From: Candidatus Wallbacteria bacterium
Lineage (GTDB): Bacteria; Muiribacteriota; UBA6191; JACPRK01
Reading direction: 5' to 3'
DNA length: 64,000 nt
Assembly (NCBI GenBank): GCA_016213845.1
Contig: JACQZN010000016.1
Span: 1 to 64,000, forward strand
Numbering within the stretch: position 1 is the first letter of the stretch; the number at the start of each line of letters is the position of its first letter. Position numbers and translations under genes: made by a program. Under the pieces are notes generated by a model. That model made no database searches. It was not told the origin of the DNA and saw only the letters and a list, made by a program, of their open reading frames with translations. Shown here in pieces: positions 33,575-44,400 of the stretch.

Positions 33575-33581
33575 GGTCCCG

Positions 33582-36569
33582 ATGAACCCGCTCGCCCCCA
33601 CGGGCTGCATCACGCTGGTCTTCACCGATGTCGAGGGGTCGACGTCGCTCTGGGAGGCCGATACCGACTCGATGCGGAGCGCCATCGCGCTCCACAACGA
33701 GCTGTTCCGGGCGCGGCTGGTCTCGCACGGCGGCTACGAGGTCAAGACCGAGGGCGACGCCTTCATGGTCGCATTCGCGGCGCCGGCCGCCGCGCTGGCC
33801 TGGTGCCTCGACTGCCAGCTCGAGCTGCTGCATCTGCCCTGGCCCGACGAACTGCTGCGGCGAGCCGAGGCCGCGGTCGTGCGCCAGCATGCACGTCTGC
33901 TGTTTCGCGGCCTGCGGGTACGGATGGGTCTGCACCTGGGAACACCCGACTGTGAGCCGGACCCGACGACGGGCCGGATGGATTACTTCGGCCCGATGGT
34001 CAACCGGGCCGCGCGCGTCGGCGGCTCGGCCCACGGCGGTCAAATCCTCCTGTCGGGCGCCGCGCACGCCGCACTGTCCGCGGACTTCGGCGGCGTAAAG
34101 GTCAAATCTCTGGGCACCTACAACCTGAAGGGCCTTTCGACTCCGGAACAACTGCTGGAGGTGCTGCCGGAGTCGCTAGCCGACAGGAGCTTCCCGCCGC
34201 CCAAGGGCCAGGCGCTGCGGCGGCCGCCCATGCCGGTTCCTGCCTCTTCGTGCCTGGGCCGGGAGCGGGAGCTGTCGGAGCTGGCCGGAGCTCTCGGTGG
34301 CGGCTGCCGACTCGTGACGGTGCTCGGGCCCGGCGGGATCGGCAAGACGCGGCTGGTGGTGGAGATGACCCGGCGCCTGGCTTCGAATGCCGACCGGGAG
34401 CCGGTCGACGTGGCGTTCTGCGACCTCACGAGAGCCACTGGGGCGCGAGACGTCGCGGAGCTCGTTGCCCGCTCGGTCGGCTGTCCCCAATCGCCCTCGC
34501 CACGGGATGACGCCGTGCTGGACGCAGTCGGTGCTCACCTCGCGGAGGCGGGTGCGATCCTCGTCGTGCTGGACAACTTCGAACAGGTCGCTTCCCACGC
34601 GGCGGCCACGGTAGGCCGCTGGCTCCAGGTTGCTTCGTCGCAGGCGCGGTTCTTGGTGACCTCCCGCGAGCCGCTAGCGCTCGTCGAGGAGCTGGAGTAC
34701 CGGCTGGAGCCGCTGGCTATGGAAGATGCGGTGACACTCTTCATTCAACGCGCGGGAGGGACTGCCGTCGGAAAGCCCCAGGTCGTCGAGGAAATCGTCC
34801 GCCGTCTCGATGGCATTCCCCTGGCCCTGGAGCTGGCCGCGGGCCGCGCGGGCGTTCTCTCGCTCGAACAGATCCGCGATCAGCTCTCGCGCCGATTCCG
34901 GCTGCTCGCCAGCCGCAAGCGCGACGTGCCTGTGCGTCAGGCGACGCTTCGCGGCGCCATCGACTGGTCGTGGAACCTGCTCTCCGAATCGGAGCGCTCC
35001 GTGCTTTCGCAGCTCTCGGTATTCTGCGGATTCACGCTCGAAGCGGCCGAAAAAGTGATCCGCCTCCCGGCGGACACCTGGGCGCTCGACGTGCTCCAGT
35101 CCCTGGTCGATCGCTCCATGGTCGTCGCGGAGCCCGGCGCCGGTGAAATGCGATTCCGGTTACTGGAGTCGATTCGCGATTACGCCCGGGAACGGCTTGG
35201 CGAGTCGGACGAGGCGGCTGCGGCCCGTGTGCGCCATGCCGCCTACTTCGCGAACCGGGCGAGCACGCACTTCACGGGCGCTTTCCTCGACGACGACCGC
35301 ATCGATAGGGACGGCCTGGAGGCTGAACGGGACAACCTGGCTGCTGCGCTCGACTGCGAGGAGCTTCCGCCCGAGCAGCGGTGCCGCGCGGCTATCGCCC
35401 TCTGTGGCCATGCCTACGTGCGGCGCCCGCCGGAGCTCGGAGCGCTCGCCGCCCGCGCCGTCGGGCTGGCCAGGAAGTCCGGCTCGCCGGCGTTGCAGGC
35501 TCAGACCCTCGATCACATGGGCATCTGCCGCTGGCTCGAGGGCGATCACGAGGCCGCGCTGGCGGCGCTCCAGGAATCACTCGCGTTTGCCCGGCAGGCC
35601 GGGGAACCTCGGCTCATCGCGCTGACGCTGAAGGACATGTCGAACGTCCAGGTCGTCGTGGGGCGCGAAGCCGAGGGCGAGGCGTTGCTGCTCGAAGCGA
35701 TGGCACCCGCGCGCGCAACCGGCGATCCTTCGATCGAAGCTCGCATCCTCGGCAACTTCGGCCAGATCCGCAATCGGCAGTGCCGCTATTCGGAGTGTCT
35801 CGAGCTTTTCACTCGTGAAAAGGAGCTGATCGACGACCGGCCCGATTCATTCGAGATGGCATTCGCCCTGTCCAACCTCGGAGGCGCCCTCATGGGCGTC
35901 TACCGGCTCGACGAGGCCCGCGAGGCTTATGCCCGGGCCCTGTCCATCTACACGCGCCACGGCCACTTCCGCTTCGAGTCGATGTCGCGCTGCAACCTGG
36001 CCTACGTCCACATGATGCGCGGCGAAGGATCGCTCTTGCTCGACGAGCTTCGGGCCAACCTGGTTGCCGCCCGGCGGTTCGCGCTCAAGTGGGCCATCGG
36101 CCATTCATTGATCACTCTGGGTTCGATCCGGCTCGAATCGGGAGAGGCCTCCGAGGCGCTGGAACTGCTCGGCGAGGCGATGATCGCGACCAGGGATTCG
36201 GGCGACCGCAACATGCTCGCCTTCGCGTTCGTCTATCGCGCAGTCGCCCATGCGCTGCTGGCTCGACCCGATCAGGCCATTGCCGACCTTGCCCAGGCAC
36301 GCGCCATGCTGGGCGAGGGACAGCTCGCTTTCTTGCTGACGCTGGAAGGCTTCGTGCCGCTGGCCGAGGGGCTGGCCGCTCAGCGCGCCGGACGGCCTGC
36401 CGAGGCAGCCGCGCATCTGTCGGCGGCGCGCGCCGTGGCCGAGCGGGCGCGCGGCTGGCGCGACGGGTCATTGCCGCCGCCGGTGGATCACCCGGGTGGC
36501 CGGTTCGTGGGAGTGGCACTGCCCCTGCTCGAGCGGTCTGTCTTGGCAAGCGATCTGCCGGGCAGGTAG
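33582..36569 (+). CDS. Adenylate-cyclase-like / NTPase / TPR signalling regulator
   Basis: 995 residues from the ATG at 33582. Residues about 1-200 are a class III cyclase domain with both metal Asp residues (FTDVEGST and KTEGDAFMVAF) and DYFGPMVNRAAR, containing the Asn/Arg pair. An AP-ATPase/NB-ARC-type domain follows: Walker A GPGGIGKTR, Walker B ILVVLDNFEQV, and a FLVTSREPL sensor. The C-terminal 400 residues are TPR-like helices. This cyclase-STAND NTPase-TPR arrangement is a known bacterial signalling type; the ligand is unknown. No DNA-binding domain is present. The gene is divergent from the SbcC-like operon. Confidence 0.88.
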   Translation: MNPLAPTGCITLVFTDVEGSTSLWEADTDSMRSAIALHNELFRARLVSHGGYEVKTEGDAFMVAFAAPAAALAWCLDCQLELLHLPWPDELLRRAEAAVVRQHARLLFRGLRVRMGLHLGTPDCEPDPTTGRMDYFGPMVNRAARVGGSAHGGQILLSGAAHAALSADFGGVKVKSLGTYNLKGLSTPEQLLEVLPESLADRSFPPPKGQALRRPPMPVPASSCLGRERELSELAGALGGGCRLVTVLGPGGIGKTRLVVEMTRRLASNADREPVDVAFCDLTRATGARDVAELVARSVGCPQSPSPRDDAVLDAVGAHLAEAGAILVVLDNFEQVASHAAATVGRWLQVASSQARFLVTSREPLALVEELEYRLEPLAMEDAVTLFIQRAGGTAVGKPQVVEEIVRRLDGIPLALELAAGRAGVLSLEQIRDQLSRRFRLLASRKRDVPVRQATLRGAIDWSWNLLSESERSVLSQLSVFCGFTLEAAEKVIRLPADTWALDVLQSLVDRSMVVAEPGAGEMRFRLLESIRDYARERLGESDEAAAARVRHAAYFANRASTHFTGAFLDDDRIDRDGLEAERDNLAAALDCEELPPEQRCRAAIALCGHAYVRRPPELGALAARAVGLARKSGSPALQAQTLDHMGICRWLEGDHEAALAALQESLAFARQAGEPRLIALTLKDMSNVQVVVGREAEGEALLLEAMAPARATGDPSIEARILGNFGQIRNRQCRYSECLELFTREKELIDDRPDSFEMAFALSNLGGALMGVYRLDEAREAYARALSIYTRHGHFRFESMSRCNLAYVHMMRGEGSLLLDELRANLVAARRFALKWAIGHSLITLGSIRLESGEASEALELLGEAMIATRDSGDRNMLAFAFVYRAVAHALLARPDQAIADLAQARAMLGEGQLAFLLTLEGFVPLAEGLAAQRAGRPAEAAAHLSAARAVAERARGWRDGSLPPPVDHPGGRFVGVALPLLERSVLASDLPGR

Positions 36570-36589
36570 GCCGCCAGCCCGACGCCCCG

Positions 36590-36965
36590 ACCGGGCCGAA
36601 CTTCAGCTGAGGCTTCTCATCGACGGCGTCGAGCTGCGTTCCGTCGTGTTCACGGCTGCTGGACGAATCGATTACCGGGAGGACGTGGCTGACCGTCTCG
36701 GCATCCCCGCGGCCGACATGGCCGGTCTCGCCGACGGAGATATCCTGCTCCGCGCCTACGAGCGTCTGGGGCCACGGTGCGCCGAATTCCTCGAGGGCGA
36801 CTGGAGCTTCGCCGCCCGGCATCCGGCCGAGAAAGAGCTCTTCATCGCCCGGGACCGATCGGGCAACACGTCGCTCTACTACCGCGCGGGTCCCCGCGGG
36901 ATCGTGTTTGCGCCGTGCCTTCAGGCGTTGCTCTCGCCCGTGTCGGGGAACTGGTCGGCGGAGGT
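36590..36965 (+). pseudogene. Remnant of an asparagine-synthetase-like (lasso C-type) gene
   Basis: One plus-strand frame encodes a truncated glutamine-amidotransferase-like domain: LLIDGVELRSVVF, then LLRAYERLGPRCAEFLEGDW and KELFIARDRSGNTSLYYR. This matches the middle of the N-domain of asparagine synthetase/lasso cyclase proteins and parallels GRDRLGMRAVYY in the complete gene at 3212. The first 50 or so residues and the whole ATP-pyrophosphatase domain are missing. The frame runs out where the convergent gene at 36972 begins. It is a degenerate fragment, probably of a second RiPP-type locus. Confidence 0.7.
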
Positions 36966-36971
36966 TCCGAG

Positions 36972-38288
36972 TTATCGAGTCAGAAACAGAGCTTCCATTG
37001 GGATCATGTTCATGTTGAACTCACCGGGACGGCCGTCTCGAGGAAACAGATACCTTTGCCCCCAGGACCACACCTGCAAACGGTCCTGAGGCAGTTGCGG
37101 TGGCACGAACACCCAGTGAGTTAGCTGCGGTGAGTCTTCCTCGTACGCATTCGTTGTTCCCACGAGCGCGCCGATGAAATTGGCGGCGGGCCCCCTCGTG
37201 TTGTACTCCGTCCAGAATAAGTCCCTGACGTGATCGTTGATTTCACGGAAACGGACCTTTGCCGTGACCCCGTTCACTTTCCAGCGATGGTCGCTCTCGG
37301 CCTTGTCGTAGGATTCCTGAGCAGCCCGGTAGGCTTCCTGAGCGTCCAGGTAGGCTTCCTGAGCGGCCCGCAGGGCACCAGGATCTGGCGCTCGCGCATG
37401 CCAGATCATTGCATCGTGATGGCTCTTCGTCGCATCGAGATAGTACTTCGCCGCATCGAGATCGTTCTTCGTCTTCGTCCGATTCTTGCTCACATCCCGC
37501 AGCTCTTGTCGGAGATTGTTGTACGCCATTCGCGAAGCCCCGGAATCCAGCAGATAAACAGGAGCCGAGACGGCTAGTTCGACACGCGTATCGCGTGGAA
37601 CCGGCGATGAGCGCACGAACACACGAGCAAACGTGAACCTTGCCAGCTCGGATATGGCGCTAGTGGTCAGCGCAAGGTCGCCCCTCTTCCGGCTGAATCG
37701 ATCGCTAGGATTGAATCTCGGCTCTTCGTGGTGGTCTTTGCTCCCTGGCGCATGTGTGCCTTCATCCAGCAGTCCGCGGAAGAACTTGTGGCTGAACTTC
37801 AGAGTCTCTTCCCAGATCGTTCGTCCCCTCTGGGAAGACTTCAGATGCTCCTTGAAGTAGATCATCAGGCCCACCGAGAGCAACACTTCCAGGTTGTCCT
37901 CGGCACCTTCGGCTCCAGCACTCCAGCCGCGCATGGCCTCCTCTCGCCACCTCAGACGCCTGTAGATGGGGACGGGGATCCCGGACGACAGCAGGCCACC
38001 CTTGACCTTGATCTCGTCCAAACTCCCCGCGCAATAGTACCCGGCATGGTCTGGATCGTCGCTGTACCGGAACATGGTCTTCGCCAGTTCGAGCAGCTTG
38101 GCGGAATTGTGATGCGTCAGCGCCATCAGGACCGCGGCAAATCCGCAACAGCCATACTTCTGAGAGAACCGCCATGGCTCTAGCTGGATGCTCGCGAGTC
38201 GATTCCCTCCGACGTCTCCCAGTGGCCGGCGTCCCGCCGGACGATGCCGGTAGTGTTCCTGGATGCCACGTTGCAAATCAAACGGCAT
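36972..38288 (-). CDS. Uncharacterised protein with a possible C39-like cysteine peptidase motif
   Basis: 438 residues, last gene of the six-gene minus-strand unit. Residues 41-55 (FSQKYGCCGFAAVLM) resemble the Gln...Cys-Gly-x-Ala active-site motif of C39/papain-like peptidases with Cys48 as candidate nucleophile. A late THWVFV may supply the His. In the middle is a helical, charged region with near-repeats (AAQEAYLDAQEAYRAAQESY) encoded by about 21-bp tandem repeats at 37306-37375. No signal peptide is seen. If it is a peptidase, it might process products of the larger upstream genes. Family assignment is uncertain. Confidence 0.6.
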   Translation of the reverse strand: MPFDLQRGIQEHYRHRPAGRRPLGDVGGNRLASIQLEPWRFSQKYGCCGFAAVLMALTHHNSAKLLELAKTMFRYSDDPDHAGYYCAGSLDEIKVKGGLLSSGIPVPIYRRLRWREEAMRGWSAGAEGAEDNLEVLLSVGLMIYFKEHLKSSQRGRTIWEETLKFSHKFFRGLLDEGTHAPGSKDHHEEPRFNPSDRFSRKRGDLALTTSAISELARFTFARVFVRSSPVPRDTRVELAVSAPVYLLDSGASRMAYNNLRQELRDVSKNRTKTKNDLDAAKYYLDATKSHHDAMIWHARAPDPGALRAAQEAYLDAQEAYRAAQESYDKAESDHRWKVNGVTAKVRFREINDHVRDLFWTEYNTRGPAANFIGALVGTTNAYEEDSPQLTHWVFVPPQLPQDRLQVWSWGQRYLFPRDGRPGEFNMNMIPMEALFLTR

Positions 38289-38368
38289 GTCGGTCTCCTG
38301 ATTCTCGTCGCTCCTCGACCATCAATACTGGCCTACCGCCGAAGTCACAACCGCCTTCGGTGTCCTGG

Positions 38369-40078
38369 TCACGCATCCGTCCACAGCGCGTCGTCCAGCA
38401 CGTCCCACATCACGAATTCCCGGGTCCCTTTTCCCGGCTTGTTGTCGGCACCCTGCCCGTTGCTGCGCTCCAACAGATCCGCCTCACGCGTCCACGTCCA
38501 ACGGCCGATCCGGGCGGTCACGCGCGCTCGGACCTGGCGCCCGGACTGCAACATCGCGAGCGCTCCGGGGTCGAACGTGTCGGCGGATTGGTAGGCAAAG
38601 TGGCCGTAGCACTTCCGCTGGAGCACGGGATTGAGCGCTCCACGGTTGGCGCTCACGCGCCCATACTTCTTGAAAGGCTTCCCGCGGTCCCCAATCTCCA
38701 AAGTCAGCTCGTCCCCTCGGGCTGGGTCCAACTCCGGGCGTACCAGGAAAAAGAAGTTGGCCCAAAGGGAGTTACCCCGACCAGTCGTCGCAATGAGCTT
38801 CAACTCCATCAGCACCGGCACGTGCACGACGAGCTCTCGCGTGGCCAGAAGAAGACCGTCCGGGTCGATCACCTGCAACTCAGCCGTCATGGGGAGGTCC
38901 ACACCCTTCCATTCCTGCTCGCCGTAGAGCACGCGGCCGCCGTCGGGCATCTTCCCGGGACCTCCCAGCGGTATCACCTCGCGCTGGCCTGCGGCGGCCT
39001 TGACGATCTGGCCACGGTGGACTCGAGCGCCCTCCGCGAACCAGCTCACCCGCCAGTCTCCGGCGCTGCCGCCCTCGGCTCGCGCGACTGCGAATTCATG
39101 GATCACCGCCGCTGGCTTTCCGAACCCGACCTCGAATGGCAATACGAACGTCGCCCCCACGAAGCCGGGGAAGTCCACGAACGTCACGGCAAGCGACCAG
39201 CGGCCGGGCGCGCCTGCTGACAAGCCCCTCAACGTGACCTCGAGATGGGCGCCGGGGTTCAGGACCTCCGGAGATGCTCGCGGCGGCGTCAGCTCGACGT
39301 ACAGCCCCGTGGGCGAGGAGGTCGCCGTCCAGGCAGGACCGCTCGAGCTGCGGGGCGTGACCTCGACACCGGCGAACGGCGCGGGCCAAACTGCGCTCTC
39401 GCCGCTGGTTCCGGGGCTGGGGGGGATGGAAAGTCGAATGCGAGGGACGAGCGAACCCTTGCTCCGGTTCGAGTCTTCGATGACCAGACCGATCGGCTGC
39501 CCGTCCTCGCCGCACCTCAGGTTGAGAATGGTGAACCGCAACGACTGCTTCGCGCTCTTCGCTCCTTGATTGCCGTCGACCGCTGGCTGGTCCTCCGGGT
39601 TCAGGCGAGGCACCGTCGCCGGGTCCCACTCGAGCGAGACAGGCGGCACGATCCCGGTGGCCGCCGATTCGACCAGGGTGACGTCGTACTCCGTCGTGCT
39701 CACGTCTCCCCCTCGGGTGGCAAGTGAGAGCCGAAGTGTTCCATTGGGCTGCGTCTCCCGGGCGTCGACCCGGGGAACCCGGACCTCGATCGGATCGCCG
39801 CACGGCCGTCTCTCTTCCGGGCTGAGCCGGATCCCCTGTGCAGGACCTTCCCCGGACGCCACGAACCCCTTGGGCACGGAGGCGGCCAGTCTCTCCAGGT
39901 CGGCCTTGCACAGCATCCCGCCGAAGTCGACGTCCAGATTGTCGCCCTTCTCCAGCGTTGCCTCGCCTCCCGCGGAAGCCGACACGACCAGGTGCAGGGT
40001 GGTCTCGCCTTCAGTGCCCAGAAACACGTGTCGATGCCGCACCGAGCTTCCTCGGAGTTCCAGGATGAATTCACTCAT
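38369..40078 (-). CDS. Large beta-rich protein, paralogue of its upstream neighbour
   Basis: 569 residues from the ATG at 40078. It resembles the 431-residue product encoded immediately upstream. Both share a core PGRW-(S/A)-(L/V)AVTxxDxPG, then ATFxLPFEV, IHxF and SWFxEG. The extra C-terminal 150 residues contain TRELVVHVPV and EFVMWDVLDDALW. No catalytic motif or signal peptide is evident. Predicted strand-rich stretches suggest immunoglobulin- or jelly-roll-like domains. It follows the other paralogue in a six-gene unit; the role is unknown. Confidence 0.65.
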   Translation of the reverse strand: MSEFILELRGSSVRHRHVFLGTEGETTLHLVVSASAGGEATLEKGDNLDVDFGGMLCKADLERLAASVPKGFVASGEGPAQGIRLSPEERRPCGDPIEVRVPRVDARETQPNGTLRLSLATRGGDVSTTEYDVTLVESAATGIVPPVSLEWDPATVPRLNPEDQPAVDGNQGAKSAKQSLRFTILNLRCGEDGQPIGLVIEDSNRSKGSLVPRIRLSIPPSPGTSGESAVWPAPFAGVEVTPRSSSGPAWTATSSPTGLYVELTPPRASPEVLNPGAHLEVTLRGLSAGAPGRWSLAVTFVDFPGFVGATFVLPFEVGFGKPAAVIHEFAVARAEGGSAGDWRVSWFAEGARVHRGQIVKAAAGQREVIPLGGPGKMPDGGRVLYGEQEWKGVDLPMTAELQVIDPDGLLLATRELVVHVPVLMELKLIATTGRGNSLWANFFFLVRPELDPARGDELTLEIGDRGKPFKKYGRVSANRGALNPVLQRKCYGHFAYQSADTFDPGALAMLQSGRQVRARVTARIGRWTWTREADLLERSNGQGADNKPGKGTREFVMWDVLDDALWTDA

Positions 40079-40139
40079 TGTGCTCGCAATCCTCTCCTGT
40101 CCGGCCCCGTTCGATGTCGCTCTTGCCAACTCTCGCTTG

Positions 40140-41435
40140 TCACGTCGTCCGTTGCGCGCTCCCTGCCGCCAGTCGCCTTCGGCCCTCCACGTCGAACGCT
40201 TGCCGGGCCGCGAGAATCCGTCGATCCTCTCCCAGCGCTTGAAGCTCGAACACCGGTGTCCTGGCGGACTCTCCCGCTTCACAGGCGAGCTCGCCGAGCG
40301 AGACCCGCACTTCGCCGGCAACCCTCGCGGCCCCTCGAAGCAGGAGCTGCTCCGCCCGGCCGCCCGCGATCCGAAGGAGGCGTATCGAACGCAGCTTCGT
40401 CCCTTCGACGAACCACGAGAGGCGGACCCTCCCGGAATCGGCCTTGCCGTCGGGAGCTGTCACGAAGTCGTGAATGGCTACATCCGGCTCATTTGGTCGA
40501 ACCTCGAAAGGCAAGAGGAACGTCGCGGTCACGTGCCCCGGAAGATCGATCGGCGTCACTGCGACCGCCCACCTTCCGGGTTGCTTCGGAGTCACGCCCC
40601 GAAGGGTGATCTGCAGACACTGGGCGGGACCCAGCAAGGTCGGGTTGTCTTCCGACGGTCTGAGCATGACCACGTCACGGCGGATCGAGGGCTCCTGATG
40701 CCAGCCGTGACCGTGCGGCGCGTCGATGACGACCGACACGCCCGCGAAATCCTCGCCCGAGTCCGAAAGGTGGATCGCCCGGCCGCTCTCGACCCGTGGC
40801 GGAATCGAAATGCGAAGGCGAGGAGAGTGCGTTTTGCGGGGAGTCGTCCACGCGTCGCTCACGAGCTGCTTCCAGTTGCCGCGGCGATCACATCGGGTGT
40901 TCACGACGGCGAATGCCAGCGATGCGGGCGCGCCCAAGATCAGCCTGGGGACGGCGCCCCAGCGCCAGCTCGTCGCGATCGCGGGCAACGCACCCGGCCC
41001 CCGGTCTCGCTCCAGAGCAACGTCCCGATCGGCTGCCGCCAGTACCTGGCCGTCCCGAATCAGGCAGAGATGGAAGGTCCCGTGAGGCATGGAGGACGGT
41101 CCTGCCAGATAGGGGATCCGGAGCGGAACGCGGAGCTTGCCCGAGGCGTCGATGGAGAGCGTCGTGGGAAGCGTGAAACGGATCGATCGCCCGGTGGCCC
41201 GCGGCACGAATGGCCCCACGGCCGATCGCACTATGCCCTCCACTTCGCTCGCTGTCAGCAGGCGCCCGAAGCTGACTTCGAGGCAGTCGCCGGGCGCGAC
41301 GGGCGGTCCCCCCTCCCTCGGCGGCTCGATGGTGATCGCCAGCTCGTTGGAGCTCTGGGGCCACAGGTAGAGCCTCGAATTGCGAACATCGCCGTCGACA
41401 GACTCGAGCCCCAGTTGGTACGAGTAGTTCGTCAT
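40140..41435 (-). CDS. Beta-rich protein, paralogue of the next gene
   Basis: 431 residues; the start overlaps the upstream stop (ATGA). The sequence is Pro/Gly-rich with alternating strands. The conserved core is GRWAVAVTPIDLPGHVTATF, then LPFEVRPNEPDVAIHDF and RLSWFVEGTKL, which align with the 569-residue protein encoded downstream. No signal peptide or known enzymatic motif was found. It is probably a structural or binding component made together with the neighbouring large proteins. Confidence 0.65.
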   Translation of the reverse strand: MTNYSYQLGLESVDGDVRNSRLYLWPQSSNELAITIEPPREGGPPVAPGDCLEVSFGRLLTASEVEGIVRSAVGPFVPRATGRSIRFTLPTTLSIDASGKLRVPLRIPYLAGPSSMPHGTFHLCLIRDGQVLAAADRDVALERDRGPGALPAIATSWRWGAVPRLILGAPASLAFAVVNTRCDRRGNWKQLVSDAWTTPRKTHSPRLRISIPPRVESGRAIHLSDSGEDFAGVSVVIDAPHGHGWHQEPSIRRDVVMLRPSEDNPTLLGPAQCLQITLRGVTPKQPGRWAVAVTPIDLPGHVTATFLLPFEVRPNEPDVAIHDFVTAPDGKADSGRVRLSWFVEGTKLRSIRLLRIAGGRAEQLLLRGAARVAGEVRVSLGELACEAGESARTPVFELQALGEDRRILAARQAFDVEGRRRLAAGSAQRTT

Positions 41436-44400
41436 TGTCTTTCCGGTTCACCGGGAACGTCTTTCGTGCGCAGCGTCAACCAGATCCGGCCCGCCAGCTC
41501 TTCGACCGTCGGTAGCTCCGCGCACGCCTGCAACTTCCCGGGGGCCCCGACAGAGCTCCACTTCGCGTCCTTTCCGGTCTCGCGCGTCATGAACCAGCTC
41601 TGCCCCTCTATCGCGGGCAGCGGCAAGTTCCAGCCACCTTCGGCTGGGAAGAGGATAGGGCCGCATCCGAACAGCAGTCCCAGCTTCTTGGCGGCCGTGC
41701 GATAGAGCGCTGGTGGTATCGAGACGCCCTTGACGGGAAAGATCCCCGTCGTCGCATGCACCGGAGCGTCGGGATCGACCAGCATCGTGAGCCGAACTCG
41801 ATTGTCGCGCCCGTTGCTTGCCGTGAGCGTCAGGGGCGTCTGGAGCTTGCCGCCCACCGTGTTCAGCGGTCTGGCAGGCGTGCGCAAGGCCGTGGCGGTC
41901 AGCGGGTCGCCGGCGACGAAGTACCCCGCGAGACCATCGTTCTTGCGGGTCGGATCCCCGAGCAGCACCGGTATCCGGATTGCCCGGAACCCGGCGTCGC
42001 CCTCTGCCGCCTCGAGCGGGTTGCAGACGGCCAGCCGGCGGGGCGCCCAGTCACCCTTCAGGTCGACGCCGAGCTCTGCCGTGACCACTGCCAGTGGCCG
42101 CCCCATCACCGCCGAGCTCCCTCTCACTGCGGTGTCGAGCTCCGGGACGATGTCGTCTATCTCCCTGTCGAGCTTCTCGAGCAACTCTTCCAGGGGCGAA
42201 CCTTCGAGACCTTCGATCATCTCCCGCAAGGGCTTGCGCAGGCCACGAAGCGCTTCCTCTCGGGATAGGCCGGGTGCCGGCTCGAAATGGGCCGTGGCTA
42301 CTGCTTTCTCCGGCTCCCGCAAGAGCCCGGAAATCTCGCCGTCGTGAGTGCAGACGACAAGCGCCTTCTCGAGGCGGCTCGGGATGAGCCAACCGCTCAC
42401 CGGCGAGGACGGGGCGTGGTGGTGTTGTGAGTCGAGGAACGGGCCCGGAGACGACGGGTCCGACACCTTCCATCGGAACGCGAGCCGCGCCGGCACGCCC
42501 AGTCGCGGAGGCAGCACGGCCAGGTTCGCCGGGGCGCGGGCCGGTCCGGGGCCGGCCAAGCTGGCGGCAACGGTCGCATTGGCCGCCGGCACCGCTGCGA
42601 CCCGTCCGAAGACATCGATCAGCTCCACGTGTTCCAGCGAGAACGCGCCGGCTCGCAACGGGAGGAACTGCGGAAACCGGACATTGGGGCCGAGTGCATC
42701 CCCGACCTGGGCCTCCACGATCCACTTCGGCCGCCCCTGCAAGTGAAGGAGCTCTATTCGCTCGTCCAGCGCCAAGCGGATCACCGGCTGACGCATCAGC
42801 AGCAGATCGTGAAAGCCGGTCAACGGAAAGGTCACCACCGGGTTCGCAGGGTTTGGTGCTACCGATTCCGGCAGCTTGCGGGGGAGTTCCTCGAGCTTGG
42901 TGGCGAGCCTCGTCGCCATGCCGCGGACGAGAGTCGTCTCCACCAGACCCAGGCCTTCGAGGCGAAGCTCGCTCTCGAGCTTCCTGGCCGAGTCGGAATA
43001 GAGCTCGGCGAAGACTTCGTCCTCTTGGTCGCCGCCGGCATGCCAACCCTTCTCGAGGACATCGGCCTCGTACGCCCCTTTCGGTGGCAAGATCGGATGG
43101 ACCGGATTCAACTTGGCGCTCCAGGACGCAAAGAACGGCAGCCAGGTCCCCCGTCCGTCCGCGAGTGCTTTCGACGGGCTCTCCTCCGATCGGCGCACCA
43201 GCTCCGCCAGGAGTGCGGTGCACGCGCCCGCATGGGGGAGGACGCGAAACTGGAGCCTGTCGGCCAGCTCGCGCGCCCGGGCCGAGTCGTCGAGCTGCGA
43301 GACGAGCTTGCAACGCAGGAAGTCGGACGGCGCTTCCTGATATCCCTCCGGAGGGACGCCCGACGGCTCGCGCTCTCCGACGCGGATCTCTTCCTGGGAG
43401 ACCGCCAGCACCGGGTCGCGCGGCCGCCAGAAGCGAGGGCCGGGAACGGGCACGATTTCATGGTCCGGTGCGGTCTCGAGCGCCGCCCTGGCGGAGCGCC
43501 CGGCCAGATCCAGGCTGCGACGGAGCGCGGTCAGGTCGATCGAGTAGAGCTCCGCCAGGTCTCTGTCCAGCCGGTCGTGCAACTGGACTCGAATCGGCGA
43601 CCAGCTCGTTTCGTCCGCCGTGCACGACTTCGGGTCCCACGCCATCTGCTCCAGGATCGAGACGCTGTCCAGCACGCGCCGCCTGCAAGCCGTGAATCGG
43701 CGTCGGGCGTAGTCGAGCTGGCGCTGTACCGTGCTGAGCAGAGCTGCGGCCTCGGCGAGGTTCGCTGGAAGTGGAGGAAACTCCTCGACCTGGCTTTCAG
43801 GACCGTGCTGGGTGGGCTTCCGCTTGGCGCGGGCGATCCAGTTGGTACCCCCGTCGCTCGGCAGAAACCGGAGCGCGTGCAACTCGGCGTCCACGTGCGC
43901 CTTCCCCTTATCGATGGCGGACATCGAATCGTCGAGACCCGCGATCAGGGCGTTCAACAGGCGCTCCGTCTCGTGCTTCTCGACCGCGTCTGCGACGTCC
44001 GAGGCCAGGAGGGCCGAGTAGGCCTCCGGGGCGCTGTTGCCGAGGGCCAGCCGTGTGTTCGGCGGGCGTGCAGAAAACGGAGCCGCTGTATCCTTCCACT
44101 CCACAGCCAGGGCCCATCCCCGGTAGAAGCTCCGGGTCCCCTTGGGAAGGCCCTCCAGCGAGACGTTGTTCGGTAGCGCCCACGGGACCTTGGGCAGCTG
44201 GAGGTCCGCCCAGCGGGACCCGATGCCCAGGACCACGTCGTCGTCTGCGTCGCGATGCCAGCCCACGATGAGGTATCCGTACCGGCCGTCGAGCAAGCGC
44301 TTGCCGTCGGCCCCGAGTAGGGGATCGTGGAATCCGAACACGTTGCGGCAGCTCGGATAGTAGGCGGCGAATGCCGGGTCGCCCCAGCCAGCCGCCGTGA

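Noticed and set aside
33195-33581. N-terminal extension of the cyclase-NTPase-TPR gene
   Set aside because: It overlaps the small 33202-33408 gene on the other strand and is Arg/Ser/Pro-rich; cyclase homology starts at 33582.
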